Shown piece after piece: positions 1 through 10,803 of a stretch of DNA of 64,000 nucleotides. This DNA is from an uncultured Prevotellaceae bacterium. Lineage in GTDB: Bacteria > Bacteroidota > Bacteroidia > Bacteroidales > Bacteroidaceae. The position numbers and the translations under genes are program-made. The DNA lies in the NCBI GenBank assembly GCA_900318685.1, contig ONLL01000018.1, forward strand, positions 18,206 through 82,205, read 5' to 3'. The notes under the pieces are model-generated. The model did no database searches. It worked only from the letters and a program-made list of their open reading frames with translations, and had not been told where the DNA came from. Every line of letters starts with the position of its first letter. Position 1 is the first letter of the stretch.

Positions 1-50
1 CAGCATTGACGACAACGTAGCGTCGTCATGCAAGCAAAACGAAGAACCTC

Positions 51-1505
51 ATGAACGTAAAGCATCCAATCCTACTGACCGCCATATTGCTCCTCTTCAG
101 CATAGGAGCTTTCAGTGCTAAGGTGAAATATCCTGGCGGAAAAGCCTATATCTATCGCTATTACCTATCAAACAAGCAGGCTACTACACAGTCACTGGAG
201 CGGCCTCAGCGCTTCCTCTCGCGCCAGAGCATCGAACGCCGGCAGCGCCAAGGCCTCAGCATAGACTCTACCGACCTGCCCGTACCACGTGCCTATGTGA
301 AGCAATTCGCAGTGAAAGGTGCTGAAGTGCTAGGCACAAGCCGTTGGCAGAACACCGTCCTCGTACGTTCTACTGACACGCTGCTGCTTCATCGGCTTGC
401 TTCACTACCCATTGTGAGAGACGCCTGCTGCGTGTTTATTGCCCCCGACTCCATCGACAAGCAGGATGACATTCGCTGGAACGTGCATGACACATTCAAC
501 CGCTGGGATACTGTTCACAACGATCCTTATGGTATGGCACGACAGCAAATAGAGATGCTCGACGGTATCCGGATGCACGAGGCAGGGCTGACAGGTCGTG
601 GCATCACTATTGCCATCCTCGACGGAGGATTCCAGAACTTCAATCGCATCCCTGCACTGCGGCATGCCAAGATACTGGGAGTGAAGGATTTCGTAGATCC
701 ATCGAACACCCTACCCGAGAAGATGGCCGAATCGCCCTACCCCACTCAAGGTACAAGTTTCCAGTTCATTGACCACGGTACCAAGGTTTTCTCGGCAATG
801 GCAGCCTATGCCCCTGAGGTGACTATCGGCACTGCTCCTGATGCATCCTACTGGCTGCTGCGTTCAGAAATGAGTGCCACCGAGCAACCCGTGGAAGAAG
901 ACTACTGGACGATGGCGGCCGAATATGCCGACTCTGTGGGAGCTGACATTATCAACTCGTCGCTGGGCTACTATCAATATGACGACGGTCTGCCCAGCTA
1001 TCGTCTGCGCGACCTCGACGGACAAACAGCGTTCATCTCACGTTCAGCCTCGATGCTGGCCAGCAAGGGCATCATCCTATGTAACTCGGCAGGCAATTCG
1101 GGTATGGGTCCCTGGAAGAAGATCGGTGTCCCTGCCGATGCTCGCGATATTCTCACCGTGGGAGCTGTCGACGGCGAGGGACATCTGGCAGCCTTCAGCA
1201 GCATCGGTCCTTCACAAGACGGACGGGTGAAGCCTGACGTCGTGGCAAGAGGCAGCAACACCACCCTCATCTCAGGCAGAGGAACACTGGTACACGACAT
1301 GGGGACATCATTTTCTACGCCCGTCACCTGTGGTATGGTGGCATGTCTCTGGCAGGAACTGCGTCAAAAGACGGCATTGGAGATTATGGAGCTCATTCGT
1401 CAGAGCGCCGACCAGCATGATGCTCCAAACAACATCTACGGACATGGACTGCCCAACTTCTGGAAAGCCTATCAGCAAGGCTTAAACACTAACCCACAGC
1501 CATGA
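51..1505 (+). CDS. Secreted S8-family (subtilisin-like) serine peptidase
   Basis: A 484-residue protein with a signal peptide (residues about 1-22, hydrophobic run LLTAILLLFSIGAF). The subtilase catalytic triad is visible: Asp191 in AILDGGF, His242 in DHGTKV, Ser420 in GTSFSTP, with the oxyanion Asn in NSAGNSG. It should hydrolyse peptide bonds outside the cytoplasm. Residues about 23-160 form a propeptide-like N-terminal region. No long C-terminal sorting domain is seen; the protein stops soon after the catalytic domain. Its TGA stop overlaps the ATG of xseA (ATGA at 1502-1505), so the two genes are probably translationally coupled although their functions are unrelated. The family call is firm; substrate is unknown. 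Confidence 0.9.
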   Translation: MNVKHPILLTAILLLFSIGAFSAKVKYPGGKAYIYRYYLSNKQATTQSLERPQRFLSRQSIERRQRQGLSIDSTDLPVPRAYVKQFAVKGAEVLGTSRWQNTVLVRSTDTLLLHRLASLPIVRDACCVFIAPDSIDKQDDIRWNVHDTFNRWDTVHNDPYGMARQQIEMLDGIRMHEAGLTGRGITIAILDGGFQNFNRIPALRHAKILGVKDFVDPSNTLPEKMAESPYPTQGTSFQFIDHGTKVFSAMAAYAPEVTIGTAPDASYWLLRSEMSATEQPVEEDYWTMAAEYADSVGADIINSSLGYYQYDDGLPSYRLRDLDGQTAFISRSASMLASKGIILCNSAGNSGMGPWKKIGVPADARDILTVGAVDGEGHLAAFSSIGPSQDGRVKPDVVARGSNTTLISGRGTLVHDMGTSFSTPVTCGMVACLWQELRQKTALEIMELIRQSADQHDAPNNIYGHGLPNFWKAYQQGLNTNPQP

Positions 1506-2794
1506 CCACCCTCACTCTGTTCGAACTCAATTCCCTTGTGCGACAAGTCATCGAGGGGACTCTTTCCCAGGAATACTGGGTGGAGGCCGAAGTGTCAGAA
1601 TGCCGAGAAAACAAAGGGCACTGCTATCTGGAGCTTATTCAGAAAGACGAACGCTCGGCAACACCCATTGCACGTGCCTCTGCCAGATGCTGGGCATCGA
1701 AATGGAACGTCATCAGGCCCTATTTCGAGCGGACCACAGGTCAGCGGCTACAGGCTGGCATGAAGGTGTTGCTGAAGGTATATGCACAGTTTCATGAGGC
1801 CTACGGATTCGCATGGATCGTCACCGACATCGACCCTAACTATACCCTCGGCGACATGGCCCGAAAAAGGCAGGAGATTATCCGGCAGCTGAAGGAAGAG
1901 GGGGTCTTTGACATGCAAAAGGAACTCTATCTGCCACTCTTCTGTCAGCGTATAGCAGTCATCTCCAGCCAGACAGCCGCCGGCTATGGAGACTTTGTCA
2001 ACCAGCTGGCCAGCAACGACTTTCACTTGCAGTTCACTACCCGACTTTTTCCTGCCGTCATGCAGGGTGATCAAATAGAGACCAGCGTCATCAAAGCACT
2101 GAATGCCATCTACCAGCAAGTGGATGACTTCGACTGCGTAGTCATCATCCGAGGTGGAGGTGCTGTTGCCGACATGTCTGGATTTGACACCTTAGCCTTG
2201 GCAGAAAATGTGGCTCAATTCCCATTGCCCATCATCACTGGTATCGGCCATGACCGTGATGAGTGCGTCCTCGACATGGTGTCGTTCCTGCGGGTAAAAA
2301 CCCCTACTGCCGCCGCCGCCTTCCTGATCTCCCATCTGAAGGAAGTGCTCGATGCCGTCAACGACGCCCAAGACCGTATCACTGGATATACCCAGCGGAA
2401 GTTGTCGGTGCTCAAGGCCCAACTGTCGGCTATGGCTGAAGTGCTACCAAGAGTATTCTCCACTATCCGGACAAGACAAGAGGCACGACTCGACAGCCTC
2501 TACAGCCGCTTTGTCAACCATGCGCAGCAGAGAACCCTCAACTTTCGCCTGTCAATTGACAGTTTAGCTACTCGTCTGCCCATCTTGCTCGAACGCCGAA
2601 TGATGAAAGAGAAGCACCAACTTCAGCTCTTGGATGAGAAAGCCAAGAGCCTAGACCCTGCTCTCTTGCTCCACCGCGGCTACAGCATGACGATGAAAGA
2701 CGGCAGAATCGTGCGTGATGCCACGCAATTGCAGGCAGGCGACGAGATAGAGACCCGACTAGAAAAAGGAACCATCACATCAATCGTAAAATGA
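1502..2794 (+). CDS. xseA: Exodeoxyribonuclease VII large subunit
   Basis: A 430-residue protein matching XseA over its whole length: N-terminal OB-fold (residues 1-100, LTLFELNSLVRQVIEG to YTLGDMARKRQE), central catalytic domain with ISSQTAAGYGDF and VVIIRGGGAVADMSGFD and ITGIGHDRDECVLDMVS, then a long coiled-coil arm (about 270-380) and a C-terminal RGYSMTMKDGRIVRD segment. With XseB it degrades single-stranded DNA to oligonucleotides in the cytoplasm. Starts inside the stop of the upstream peptidase gene and ends by ATGA overlap (2791-2794) with xseB, the usual partner. Confidence 0.97.
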   Translation: MTTLTLFELNSLVRQVIEGTLSQEYWVEAEVSECRENKGHCYLELIQKDERSATPIARASARCWASKWNVIRPYFERTTGQRLQAGMKVLLKVYAQFHEAYGFAWIVTDIDPNYTLGDMARKRQEIIRQLKEEGVFDMQKELYLPLFCQRIAVISSQTAAGYGDFVNQLASNDFHLQFTTRLFPAVMQGDQIETSVIKALNAIYQQVDDFDCVVIIRGGGAVADMSGFDTLALAENVAQFPLPIITGIGHDRDECVLDMVSFLRVKTPTAAAAFLISHLKEVLDAVNDAQDRITGYTQRKLSVLKAQLSAMAEVLPRVFSTIRTRQEARLDSLYSRFVNHAQQRTLNFRLSIDSLATRLPILLERRMMKEKHQLQLLDEKAKSLDPALLLHRGYSMTMKDGRIVRDATQLQAGDEIETRLEKGTITSIVK

Positions 2795-2985
2795 ACCAGG
2801 AACAGAAATATGAACAAGCCTTCGCACAGCTACAGGATATTGTGCGCAAGATGGAGAGCGACGAGTACAGCATAGATGAAATCGCTGTGCAACTGAAAGA
2901 AGCACAACGATTGATCAAGTTCTGCAAGGACAAGCTGACCAAGACAGAAGCTGAAATCCAGAAGATTCAGGCCGAGCACGAGTGA
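2791..2985 (+). CDS. xseB: Exodeoxyribonuclease VII small subunit
   Basis: A 64-residue, almost fully helical protein with the family pattern YEQAFAQLQDIVRKMES and the later QRLIKFCKDKLTKTEAEIQ. Many XseB subunits bind the XseA arm to make the active exonuclease VII. Starts in the ATGA overlap with xseA, so the two subunits are made from one message by coupled translation. Length is typical for the family. No clear terminator hairpin follows before the convergent barrel gene that ends at 3019. Confidence 0.95.
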   Translation: MNQEQKYEQAFAQLQDIVRKMESDEYSIDEIAVQLKEAQRLIKFCKDKLTKTEAEIQKIQAEHE

Positions 2986-3018
2986 TCTCCTTTCATCAAA
3001 GAAGGCCACAGCCGCTCC

Positions 3019-3795
3019 TTAGAAATAGATGCCGAAGGCGAGCGACTTGAACTCAGGACCACGATCGGTCTTGAGTACGCTCATGGGCGAATACTTGCAG
3101 TAGATGCTCAGATCGCCGAAGTGCACCATACCCAATGCATCAATGGTGATGGGGCGCTGACCTATATCCTTCGTATTAAGACTGCACTCATCGTCGCCAT
3201 TATTAAAGCTGCTATGTATACGTGCATAGTAGTTCCAGTTCAGCTGTGCACCCAGCGAAATGCCAAACTTCTTGCTGAACTGCTGCCTGACGAGCAGAGG
3301 CACACTGAGAGAAACCGTGTGGATGTTCGATGAGAGATCGTCCAAACGCTGACTCACTAAATATACTTTTTCGGAGAGCGTCTGCGTATTATCTGTTGGT
3401 ATCGCAAGGTGTGCCAATGGCCCCAACACGACCACATCATCCAGCTTTACAAACATCTTTTCGTGACCTTTCAGCGTGTAGTTGCGCCAATCGAAACCCA
3501 AACCGGCAGAAAAAGTCGTCTTGGAGTTGTTGGGGGTGTAGTCGTACTGGGCAATCGTCCAGCCGATCTCCCAGGAGCGGAACGGAGCGAAGTCTACGCC
3601 ATCAGGTGCTCCCGTAGGCACATCGACACCCACATGGAAATGCATGGTCCAGATGTCGTCGTCGTCAGCACCCTTGCCAAGTTCCACACCACCCTTGCTG
3701 TCACTCTCATCACCAGCATTAGCCGTCATTGTTTCGGCATTGGCTGTCATTCCGACTGCCAGAAATGCCATCAATAGTAGTTTCTTCATATACAT
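3019..3795 (-). CDS. Outer-membrane beta-barrel protein, paralogue of the barrel at 29683-30576
   Basis: A 258-residue protein with a signal peptide (MKKLLLMAFLAVGMTANA), an acidic linker, and alternating hydrophobic strands ending in an aromatic residue (GIYF), as outer-membrane barrels do. It shares ordered blocks with the 297-residue barrel at 29683: SWEI, GLGxDWRNY, QRPxTID and the C-terminal KSLAFGIYF versus RSLSFGLYL. The signal-peptide end holds a short internal duplication (MTANAE then MTANAG). Two in-frame ATGs (3795 and 3789) are possible starts; MKKLLL at 3789 may be the true one. A TACCTTTG box lies at 3825-3832 on the coding strand. Function unknown. Confidence 0.8.
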   Translation of the reverse strand: MYMKKLLLMAFLAVGMTANAETMTANAGDESDSKGGVELGKGADDDDIWTMHFHVGVDVPTGAPDGVDFAPFRSWEIGWTIAQYDYTPNNSKTTFSAGLGFDWRNYTLKGHEKMFVKLDDVVVLGPLAHLAIPTDNTQTLSEKVYLVSQRLDDLSSNIHTVSLSVPLLVRQQFSKKFGISLGAQLNWNYYARIHSSFNNGDDECSLNTKDIGQRPITIDALGMVHFGDLSIYCKYSPMSVLKTDRGPEFKSLAFGIYF

Positions 3796-3891
3796 AAAAT
3801 ATTAAATTGTGTTGAAAACTGTTGCAAAGGTAGTCATTTCCCCATAAACTGAAAAAAAAGGAAAGAAAAAAGCGAAATTTCAAGGGAAATA

Positions 3892-3923
3892 GTTGCTTAA
3901 ACGCAGGATTTTGATTACTTTTG
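3892..3923 (+). promoter_or_regulatory. Bacteroidetes-type promoter of ilvE
   Basis: GTTG at 3892-3895, a 20-bp spacer, then TACTTTTG at 3916-3923, matching the TTTG / TAnnTTTG pattern of the Bacteroidetes housekeeping sigma factor. It lies 33 bp before the ilvE ATG. Confidence 0.7.
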
Positions 3924-3956
3924 CAAGCAGAATTGAAACTTTAACATTAAAGAAAT

Positions 3957-4973
3957 ATGAAGAATTTAGATTGGGGTAGTCTGTCATTCGGCTATATGAA
4001 GACCGACTACAACGTGCGTTGCTATTATCGCGATGGTAAATGGGGCGAGATTGAGGTTTGCTCCGACGAGTATCTGAAACTGCATATGGCCGCCACCTGC
4101 CTGCACTATGGCCAGGAGGCTTTCGAGGGTCTGAAGGCATACCGCTGCCTCGACGGTAAGGTGCGCGTGTTCCGTGTTGACGAGAATGCTGCCCGCCTGC
4201 AATCAACCTGCCGCGGCATTATGATGCCGGAGGTAAGCACTGAGCTTTTCACGGAGATGGTGAAGAAGGTCGTACGCCTCAACCAGGAGTGGATTCCCAC
4301 TTACGAGAGTGGTGCCACGCTCTATATCCGTCCGCTGCTCATCGGCACCAGCGCACAGGTGGGCGTACATCCCGCCAAGGAATATTGCTTCCTGATCTTT
4401 GTCACGCCTGTGGGTCCGTACTTCAAGGGTGGCTTTGCAGCCAATCCCTATGTCATCATTCGCGACTACGACCGCTCGGCTCCTCTTGGAACAGGTAAGT
4501 ATAAGGTGGGTGGCAACTACGCTGCATCGCTCTTTGCCAACAACCTGGCTCACGAGAAGGGCTATGCCTGCGAGTTCTACCTCGACGCAAAGGAGAAGAA
4601 ATTCATGGATGAGTGTGGTGCCGCCAACTTCTTCGGCATCAAGGACAACACCTACGTTACACCGAAGTCTACCTCCATCCTGCCCTCCATCACCAACAAA
4701 AGCTTGATGCAGGTAGCCGAAGACTTGGGCATGAAGGTGGAGCGCCGTCCTATTCCTGAGGAGGAGCTTGACACGTTCGAGGAGGCAGGTGCCTGCGGTA
4801 CAGCAGCTGTCATCTCGCCTATCAGCTACATCGACGACCTCGACACAGGCAAGCGCTACTCGTTCGGCGAGAAGCCCGGCCCCATCTCAAAGAAACTCTT
4901 CGACACGCTGCGCGGCATTCAGTACGGAGAGATCGAGGACAAGCACGGCTGGACGACGGTCGTTATCGACTAA
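3957..4973 (+). CDS. ilvE: Branched-chain amino acid aminotransferase
   Basis: A 338-residue class IV PLP aminotransferase. The PLP lysine is Lys183 in [10 protein letters not shown], the same context as in eukaryotic-type BCATs. Other family marks: [15 protein letters not shown] near residue 50, [21 protein letters not shown] and GTAAVISPI. It interconverts Leu, Ile and Val with their 2-oxo acids in the cytoplasm. The ATG follows an A-rich leader (AAAGAAAT) rather than a Shine-Dalgarno site, as is common in this phylum. trmB follows after 43 bp on the same strand, so they may be cotranscribed. Confidence 0.96.
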   Translation: MKNLDWGSLSFGYMKTDYNVRCYYRDGKWGEIEVCSDEYLKLHMAATCLHYGQEAFEGLKAYRCLDGKVRVFRVDENAARLQSTCRGIMMPEVSTELFTEMVKKVVRLNQEWIPTYESGATLYIRPLLIGTSAQVGVHPAKEYCFLIFVTPVGPYFKGGFAANPYVIIRDYDRSAPLGTGKYKVGGNYAASLFANNLAHEKGYACEFYLDAKEKKFMDECGAANFFGIKDNTYVTPKSTSILPSITNKSLMQVAEDLGMKVERRPIPEEELDTFEEAGACGTAAVISPISYIDDLDTGKRYSFGEKPGPISKKLFDTLRGIQYGEIEDKHGWTTVVID

Positions 4974-5016
4974 AGTTCAGTACGTTGCGATTGAATCGCA
5001 ACAAACCAATAGAAGC

Positions 5017-5778
5017 ATGGGCAAAGGAAAACTGGCGAAATTCGCCGATATGGCAACTTACAAGAACGTCTTTCAGTACCCTTATTCGGTAGTGAGCGAC
5101 GTTCCCTTTGCCATGCGTGGCCGCTGGAGGGAAGATTATTTCGGCAACCAGAATCCTATCATCCTTGAGCTGGGATGCGGTAAGGGCGAATATGCGGTGG
5201 AGCTTGCGAAGGCACACCCTGACTGCAACTACATTGGAGTAGATATCAAGGGAGCACGCATGTGGACGGGTGCCACGCGTGCGCTCCAGGAAGGAATAAC
5301 GAATGTGGCCTTCCTCCGTACGAACATCGAGATCATCGACCGCTTCTTCGGCAAGGATGAAGTGCAGGAGATATGGCTCACCTTCAGTGACCCCCAGATG
5401 AAGAACCCGCGTAAGCGTCTCTCTTCCACCTTCTTCCTGAATCGCTACCGCCAGTTCCTGCAGGATCGAGGCATCATACACCTGAAGACCGACTCCAACT
5501 TCCTCTTCACCTACACCACCTATATGGTGGAGCGCAATCATCTTCCACTCATTGCCCGCACCGAAGACCTCTATGCTGAAGCTGAGGCGCACCCAGAAGC
5601 CTCCAGCATCCAGACCTATTACGAACAGATGTGGCTGGCTCGAGGTCTGAACATCAGGTACATGCAATTCCAACTCCCCCAAGAGGGACCTCTGGAAGAA
5701 CCCGACATTGAAATAGAGCTTGACGATTACCGCAGTTATCACCGCAGCAAGCGCAGCTCGCTAGATACCAGCAAATAA
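5017..5778 (+). CDS. trmB: tRNA (guanine-N7-)-methyltransferase
   Basis: A 253-residue SAM-dependent methyltransferase. [15 protein letters not shown] is the SAM-binding loop, [10 protein letters not shown] follows, and [16 protein letters not shown] replaces the FPDPWPKxRH motif of proteobacterial TrmB, a difference I associate with Bacteroidetes members. It forms m7G46 in tRNA variable loops. The reading frame is open further upstream to 4768, inside ilvE, but that part is a shadow of ilvE; the ATG at 5017 (MGKGKLAKF) begins the conserved region. Eight bases separate it from the LRR gene downstream. Confidence 0.93.
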   Translation: MGKGKLAKFADMATYKNVFQYPYSVVSDVPFAMRGRWREDYFGNQNPIILELGCGKGEYAVELAKAHPDCNYIGVDIKGARMWTGATRALQEGITNVAFLRTNIEIIDRFFGKDEVQEIWLTFSDPQMKNPRKRLSSTFFLNRYRQFLQDRGIIHLKTDSNFLFTYTTYMVERNHLPLIARTEDLYAEAEAHPEASSIQTYYEQMWLARGLNIRYMQFQLPQEGPLEEPDIEIELDDYRSYHRSKRSSLDTSK

Positions 5779-5785
5779 CCCTTGA

Positions 5786-7537
5786 ATGTCAGATATGAAG
5801 AAACGATTATTTGCCTTCCTCATGATATGCTGTCCGCTGTTTGCGATGGCTCAGGAGATGACCGTGACAGTCGACTCCGTTGGCCAGTTGGCTTCACAGC
5901 TTCCCGACAGCATCCGCTATTCAATGACTGAGCTGAAGATAACAGGTCCGCTGAATGGCAATGACCTGAAGATCATCCAACTCATCACCAACCGCATCAG
6001 AGGTCGCAAGGCCACTGAACAGATTCTCACCTCGCTCGACCTCTCGGAAGCCGTCATCACTGAAGGCAAGGGCAGCTTCCGCACCAAGGCCAACGTGCTG
6101 CCTGCAGCTATGTTTCAGGGCTGCAAGAATCTGGAACGTGTGGTATTGCCCAACACTACCCTGGAAATCAGCCGCAGCTGCTTCAGCGGTTGTGCCAACC
6201 TGAAGGAGATGGAGGTTCCTGAGGGTACGCGCCTCATCGACGACTATGCCTTCAATGGCTGTGTCAGTCTTAGCGAGGTGAAGCTCCCCACCTCACTCAC
6301 CATCATCGAAAATCATGCTTTTGAGGGTTGTATCGCCCTGACGAGCATCGATGTGCCCAATGGTGTGGATGTTCTTGGTGTGGGTGCTTTTGCCAACTGT
6401 AAGTCTCTGGAGAAGATCACCCTGCATGAGACTGCCATCAAGAAGATCAATAATACTACCTTTGCCCGTTGTGAGCGCCTGAGCGACATCGTGCTTCCAC
6501 CCTCGGTGACCGTCATCGGCAACGAAGCCTTCAAGGGTTGCGCTTCCCTGGAGACTATCCAGATGCCCGATGCTATCTCAGAGATAGGCAACAGTGCCTT
6601 CGAAGGCTGCCAGAACCTGAGTTCCATCGAGATGGTTACTGCTTCTGTCATAGGCAGCGATGCTTTTAGGGGTTGTACCAGCCTGAGTTCCGTAGAGATA
6701 GAGCGTGTGAACAAGATCGGCAATGGTGCTTTCGAGAATTGTGCCGGTCTGAGCACAGTATCCCTCGACGGCAACCTGCAGAGCATAGGCACCGAGCTAT
6801 TCTCCGGATGCACAGGCCTCACGTCAATAACGCTTCCTTCAACGGTGAAGACTATCGGCACAAGAGCTTTCTTCGACTGCAAGTCACTGCCCGACATCAC
6901 CTTGCCCGAAGGGCTGTCACGCATCAACGACCATGCCTTCGAGAACTGCTCGTCGCTGAGCGAGCTGACCATTCCCAACATGGTGAAGCAGCTGGGCAGT
7001 GATGCCTTTGAAAACTGCACCTCGCTCGACAGCGTCGTCATCAAAGGGTTTATCGAGAAGCTGGAGAGCGATGTCTTCCGCTACTGCCATTCACTGCGCG
7101 TGGTGGTTCTTCCTGTCTCGGTGAAGAGCATTGGTGACAACGCTTTCGAACAGTGCTCGTCGCTCACCGATATAAACCTGCCAATAGCCGTGAGCAGCAT
7201 TGGCGACAACGCTTTCGACAAATGCGTATCGCTCACCTCCGTAATCGTGCCTGCCGCATGCACCACCATCGGCAGTGCCTCCTTCCGCGAGTGTACTGCA
7301 CTGGTACGTATGGAGCTGCCTGCTGCTATCAAGAAAATAGGTGGCAATGCCTTTGCCAAGTGTGTATCACTGCGCGAGCTCGTCATCAACGCCCCGCTGC
7401 CACCAAGCATCTCACACAGCACCTTCAAGGGTGTGGTGGCATCTGCCTGTCAGGTGATTGTGCCCAAAGGAGCCAAGACTAACTATCGCAGTGACAAGTC
7501 GTGGGTCAAGATGCCCACCATCGTTGAACAAAATTAA
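5786..7537 (+). CDS. Secreted BspA-like leucine-rich repeat protein
   Basis: A 583-residue protein with a signal peptide ([18 protein letters not shown]) and about nineteen LRR_5-type repeats of about 23 residues, pattern IG-x-x-AFxxCxSLxxIxLPxxV. The repeats run from about residue 95 to 550. BspA-type proteins sit on the cell surface or are released and bind host or bacterial proteins. It ends with a short [17 protein letters not shown] segment typical of the last LRR_5 cap, without an obvious sorting tail. Alternative start at 5795 (MKKRLF). Rubrerythrin follows 26 bp later. Confidence 0.88.
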   Translation: MSDMKKRLFAFLMICCPLFAMAQEMTVTVDSVGQLASQLPDSIRYSMTELKITGPLNGNDLKIIQLITNRIRGRKATEQILTSLDLSEAVITEGKGSFRTKANVLPAAMFQGCKNLERVVLPNTTLEISRSCFSGCANLKEMEVPEGTRLIDDYAFNGCVSLSEVKLPTSLTIIENHAFEGCIALTSIDVPNGVDVLGVGAFANCKSLEKITLHETAIKKINNTTFARCERLSDIVLPPSVTVIGNEAFKGCASLETIQMPDAISEIGNSAFEGCQNLSSIEMVTASVIGSDAFRGCTSLSSVEIERVNKIGNGAFENCAGLSTVSLDGNLQSIGTELFSGCTGLTSITLPSTVKTIGTRAFFDCKSLPDITLPEGLSRINDHAFENCSSLSELTIPNMVKQLGSDAFENCTSLDSVVIKGFIEKLESDVFRYCHSLRVVVLPVSVKSIGDNAFEQCSSLTDINLPIAVSSIGDNAFDKCVSLTSVIVPAACTTIGSASFRECTALVRMELPAAIKKIGGNAFAKCVSLRELVINAPLPPSISHSTFKGVVASACQVIVPKGAKTNYRSDKSWVKMPTIVEQN

Positions 7538-7563
7538 TCATTTCCAATACTAACTCTATCAAC

Positions 7564-8106
7564 ATGAAAAGCTTAAAAGGAACAAAGACAGAGAAGAACC
7601 TGCAAGAGGCCTTTGCAGGTGAGTCAATGGCTCGCAACAAGTACACATTCTTTGCATCGAAGGCCAAGAAGGACGGCTACGTACAAATCTCCAACATCTT
7701 CCTGGAGACAGCAGCCAACGAGAAGGAGCACGCAGAGCTCTGGTATAAGTACCTCAACGGAGGCAAGGTTTCCGATACTCCCACCAACCTTGAGGATGCT
7801 GCCGGCGGCGAGAACTTCGAGTGGACTGATATGTATGCCCGCATGGCCCGTGAGGCTCGTGAGGAAGGCTTCGACGAGATTGCCGAGAAGTTTGAGGGTG
7901 TAGCCAAGATCGAGAAGGAGCACGAAGAGCGCTATCGCAAGCTGCTCGACAATATCAGGCAGGAGTGCGTGTTCTCGAAGGATCACGATGTCATCTGGCA
8001 GTGCTCCAACTGCGGACACATCGTCATCGGCAAGAAGGCTCCCGAGGAGTGCCCCGTCTGCAATCACGCACAGGCATACTTCCAGGTGAAGGCCGAGAAC
8101 TACTAA
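7564..8106 (+). CDS. rbr: Rubrerythrin
   Basis: A 180-residue protein with an N-terminal ferritin-like diiron domain ([50 protein letters not shown] supply the Glu and His ligands) and a C-terminal rubredoxin-like iron site (CSNCGH and CPVCNH). It reduces hydrogen peroxide in the cytoplasm of anaerobes and protects against oxygen exposure. Length and domain order are standard. The coding sequence ends 24 bp before a strong hairpin terminator. Confidence 0.97.
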   Translation: MKSLKGTKTEKNLQEAFAGESMARNKYTFFASKAKKDGYVQISNIFLETAANEKEHAELWYKYLNGGKVSDTPTNLEDAAGGENFEWTDMYARMAREAREEGFDEIAEKFEGVAKIEKEHEERYRKLLDNIRQECVFSKDHDVIWQCSNCGHIVIGKKAPEECPVCNHAQAYFQVKAENY

Positions 8107-8129
8107 GCATTACTCTCAGAGAGACAAAA

Positions 8130-8165
8130 AGAGCGGACATTCAGTTTTTGTCCGCTCTCATTTTA
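8130..8165. terminator. Bidirectional intrinsic terminator between rbr and clpB
   Basis: A perfect 10-bp stem (AGAGCGGACA at 8130-8139 pairing with 8149-8158) followed by CATTTTATTT on the + side and preceded by an A-run (8126-8130) that gives a T-run on the - side. It lies between the convergent ends of rubrerythrin and clpB and can serve both. Confidence 0.85.
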
Positions 8166-8181
8166 TTTACCCACTAAAGAT

Positions 8182-10686
8182 CTAATTGTGGAACACCAGT
8201 CCATCGCCAAATTCATCGACAACGATGGGACGCTCGCGAGTAACCTCGTCAGCCAACAGCTTACGAGACAATTCATTGAGCACATAATGCTGAATGGCTC
8301 GTTTAACGGGGCGTGCGCCCATATCAGGATCATAGCCTTCCCGGGCCAGCCAACCAATAGCGTGTTCCGTCACCTCAAGGGTGAACCCTTGCGGCTCCAA
8401 CATTTTCTTAACGCGGTCGAGCTGCAGACGCACCACTTGTGCTACCTCCTCCTTCGACAGCTGTTGGAAGGTGATAATCTCGTCGATACGGTTCAGGAAC
8501 TCGGGCCTCATCACCATACGCAGCTGCTCACGGGTGGCATTACTGGTCATGATGATAATGGTGTTCTTAAAGTCGGCCGTCCTTCCTTTGTTGTCTGTCA
8601 GTCGTCCGTCGTCCAGCACCTGCAACAGGATGTTGAACACGTCAGGATGAGCCTTCTCTATCTCATCGAAAAGCACCACGCTATAAGGCTTGCGCCTTAC
8701 CGCCTCAGTCAGCTGACCACCCTCATCGTAGCCCACATAGCCCGGAGGAGCGCCAATGAGTCGGCTGACGGTATGTTTCTCCTGATACTCCGACATATCG
8801 ATACGGGTCATCATCGTCTCGTCGTTGAACAAATACTCAGCCAATGCCTTGGCCAGCTCCGTCTTACCTACGCCCGTAGTTCCCATGAAGATAAACGAAG
8901 CGATAGGTCGCTTGGGGTCTTGTAGTCCTGCACGCGAACGACGTACGGCATCACTGACGGCACGTATAGCCTCGTCCTGACCTATCACCCGCTTGTGGAG
9001 TTCCTCCTCCAGGCGCAGCAGTTTTTCGCGTTCGCTTTGCATCATGCGGCTCACAGGAATGCCCGTCCAGCGCGACACCACCTCAGCGATATCATCGGCA
9101 GTAACTTCCTCGCGCACAAGTTTCTCGCCATCAGCATTGTTCAACTGGCTCTGTATCGAGGCGATATGAGCATCCAGCTCCTTCATCTTGCCATAGCGTA
9201 TCTCAGCCACTCGTCCATAGTTGCCTTCTCGCTCGGCTCGCTCAGCCTCATATTTCAGCGACTCCTTCTGCTGCTTATCCTGCTGAATCTGGTTCACCAG
9301 CTGACGTTCTCCTTCCCATCTGGCCCGGAACTGGGTCTCCTTTTCCTTTAGTGCAGAGATTTCCTTGTCCAGCTGCTGGATCTTAGGTTCGTCGCCCTCG
9401 CGTTTGATGGCCTCACGCTCAATCTCCAGCTGAGCCAGCCTGCGGGTGATTTCATCAAGCTCCTCAGGCACGCTGTCACGCTCCATACGCAGCTTGGCAG
9501 CAGCCTCGTCCATGAGGTCGATAGCCTTATCAGGCAGGAAACGCTCGGTGATATATCGCTCCGACAGCTTGACGGCTGCTATACAGGCATCATCCTGGAT
9601 ACGCACCTTATGGTGATTCTCATAGCGCTCCTTCAGGCCTCGCAGGATGGAAATGGCATCCAGCTCGTCGGGTTCATCGACCATCACCGTCTGGAAGCGT
9701 CGCTCAAGAGCCTTGTCCTTCTCGAAGTACTTCTGATATTCGTTGAGCGTTGTAGCACCGATAGCCCTCAGCTCACCACGTGCCAGTGCCGGCTTCAGGA
9801 TATTGGCTGCATCCATAGCGCCCTCACCTCCTCCGGCACCCACCAGCGTGTGGATCTCATCGATGAAGAGGATGACGCGTCCATCGCTCCTGGTCACCTC
9901 GTTGATGACGCTCTTCAGCCGCTCCTCAAATTCACCCTTATACTTAGCACCAGCCACGAGTGCACCCATATCGAGTGAATAAACTTGTTTGTCCTTCAGG
10001 TTCTCAGGCACGTCGCCACGCACGATACGTCCTGCCAGTCCTTCGACAATAGCAGTCTTACCCGTGCCGGGCTCACCTATGAGGATAGGGTTGTTTTTCG
10101 TACGACGTGAGAGTATCTGCAGCAGGCGGCGTATCTCGTCATCACGTCCGATGACAGGATCCAGCTTCCCTGCCCTTGCCAGGCTGACGAGGTTCTTGGC
10201 ATACTTCTCCAGCGACTGATAATTATCGTCAGCCGACTGCGACTGCACGCGTTGTCCCTGACGCAGCTCGAGGATGGCCTGCCGCATGTCCTTCTCTGTA
10301 GCGCCGCCGTCCTTGAGGATGCGACTCACAGTCGAGTTCACCAACAGCAGTGCCAGTAGAATAGGTTCGCACGATACATATTCATCGCCCATCTCCCGGG
10401 CTAAATCCTGTGCCTTCAGCAGCACCTTGTTAGCATCTGCCGAAAGATAAGGCTCACCGCCCTGAACACGTGCTAGGTGTCGAATCTCCTGCTGACAGAG
10501 CATTTCGATCTGGCCGGCGTTCATGCCAAGTTTCTGAAATACGAAGCCCACCACATCGCGCCCTTTATCCAGCAAGGCCGCCATCAGGTGAACAGGTTCA
10601 ATAGACTGCTGTCCGTTCTGTTGAGCCAACAGCACAGCCTGCTGAACCGTTTCCTGAGCTTTGATAGTAAATTTTTCCAGTGTCAT
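8182..10686 (-). CDS. clpB: ATP-dependent chaperone ClpB
   Basis: An 834-residue Hsp100 disaggregase. Order: N-domain ([13 protein letters not shown]), NBD1 with Walker A GEPGTGKT and Walker [11 protein letters not shown], the long coiled-coil middle domain (about residues 395-520) that separates ClpB from ClpA/ClpC, and NBD2 with GTTGVGKT and [10 protein letters not shown]. With DnaK it rescues aggregated proteins. The start at 10686 is chosen because [11 protein letters not shown] is the conserved N-terminus and an AGGAG lies 9 bases upstream; the frame is open 14 codons further, without support. No IGL/IGF loop for ClpP binding was seen. The 118-bp leader toward proA holds a small GGCGT/ACGCC hairpin but no CIRCE element. 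Confidence 0.96.
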   Translation of the reverse strand: MTLEKFTIKAQETVQQAVLLAQQNGQQSIEPVHLMAALLDKGRDVVGFVFQKLGMNAGQIEMLCQQEIRHLARVQGGEPYLSADANKVLLKAQDLAREMGDEYVSCEPILLALLLVNSTVSRILKDGGATEKDMRQAILELRQGQRVQSQSADDNYQSLEKYAKNLVSLARAGKLDPVIGRDDEIRRLLQILSRRTKNNPILIGEPGTGKTAIVEGLAGRIVRGDVPENLKDKQVYSLDMGALVAGAKYKGEFEERLKSVINEVTRSDGRVILFIDEIHTLVGAGGGEGAMDAANILKPALARGELRAIGATTLNEYQKYFEKDKALERRFQTVMVDEPDELDAISILRGLKERYENHHKVRIQDDACIAAVKLSERYITERFLPDKAIDLMDEAAAKLRMERDSVPEELDEITRRLAQLEIEREAIKREGDEPKIQQLDKEISALKEKETQFRARWEGERQLVNQIQQDKQQKESLKYEAERAEREGNYGRVAEIRYGKMKELDAHIASIQSQLNNADGEKLVREEVTADDIAEVVSRWTGIPVSRMMQSEREKLLRLEEELHKRVIGQDEAIRAVSDAVRRSRAGLQDPKRPIASFIFMGTTGVGKTELAKALAEYLFNDETMMTRIDMSEYQEKHTVSRLIGAPPGYVGYDEGGQLTEAVRRKPYSVVLFDEIEKAHPDVFNILLQVLDDGRLTDNKGRTADFKNTIIIMTSNATREQLRMVMRPEFLNRIDEIITFQQLSKEEVAQVVRLQLDRVKKMLEPQGFTLEVTEHAIGWLAREGYDPDMGARPVKRAIQHYVLNELSRKLLADEVTRERPIVVDEFGDGLVFHN

Positions 10687-10803
10687 GATTGTTTCTCCTT
10701 TCTGTGATATGTTTAACCTGTCAAACAACCCACAAAAGGCGTGCCCAACGCCATGACTATGACAAAGAGTCAGTCAGAAGCGACAATATGACACCAGACG
10801 CTT

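Noticed and set aside
1-50. Tail of an upstream gene at the left edge
   Set aside because: All three + frames could end near here (stops at 7, 18 or 119) and none has recognisable content in so few bases.
4768-5016. Longer start for trmB inside ilvE
   Set aside because: The extra 83 residues are low-complexity Ser/Arg and are a shadow of ilvE; the conserved part begins at 5017.
10687-10803. Possible HrcA/CIRCE or heat-shock operator before clpB
   Set aside because: Strings such as GACAATATGACA and TTTGTCATAG occur but do not form the CIRCE inverted repeat; too weak to call.
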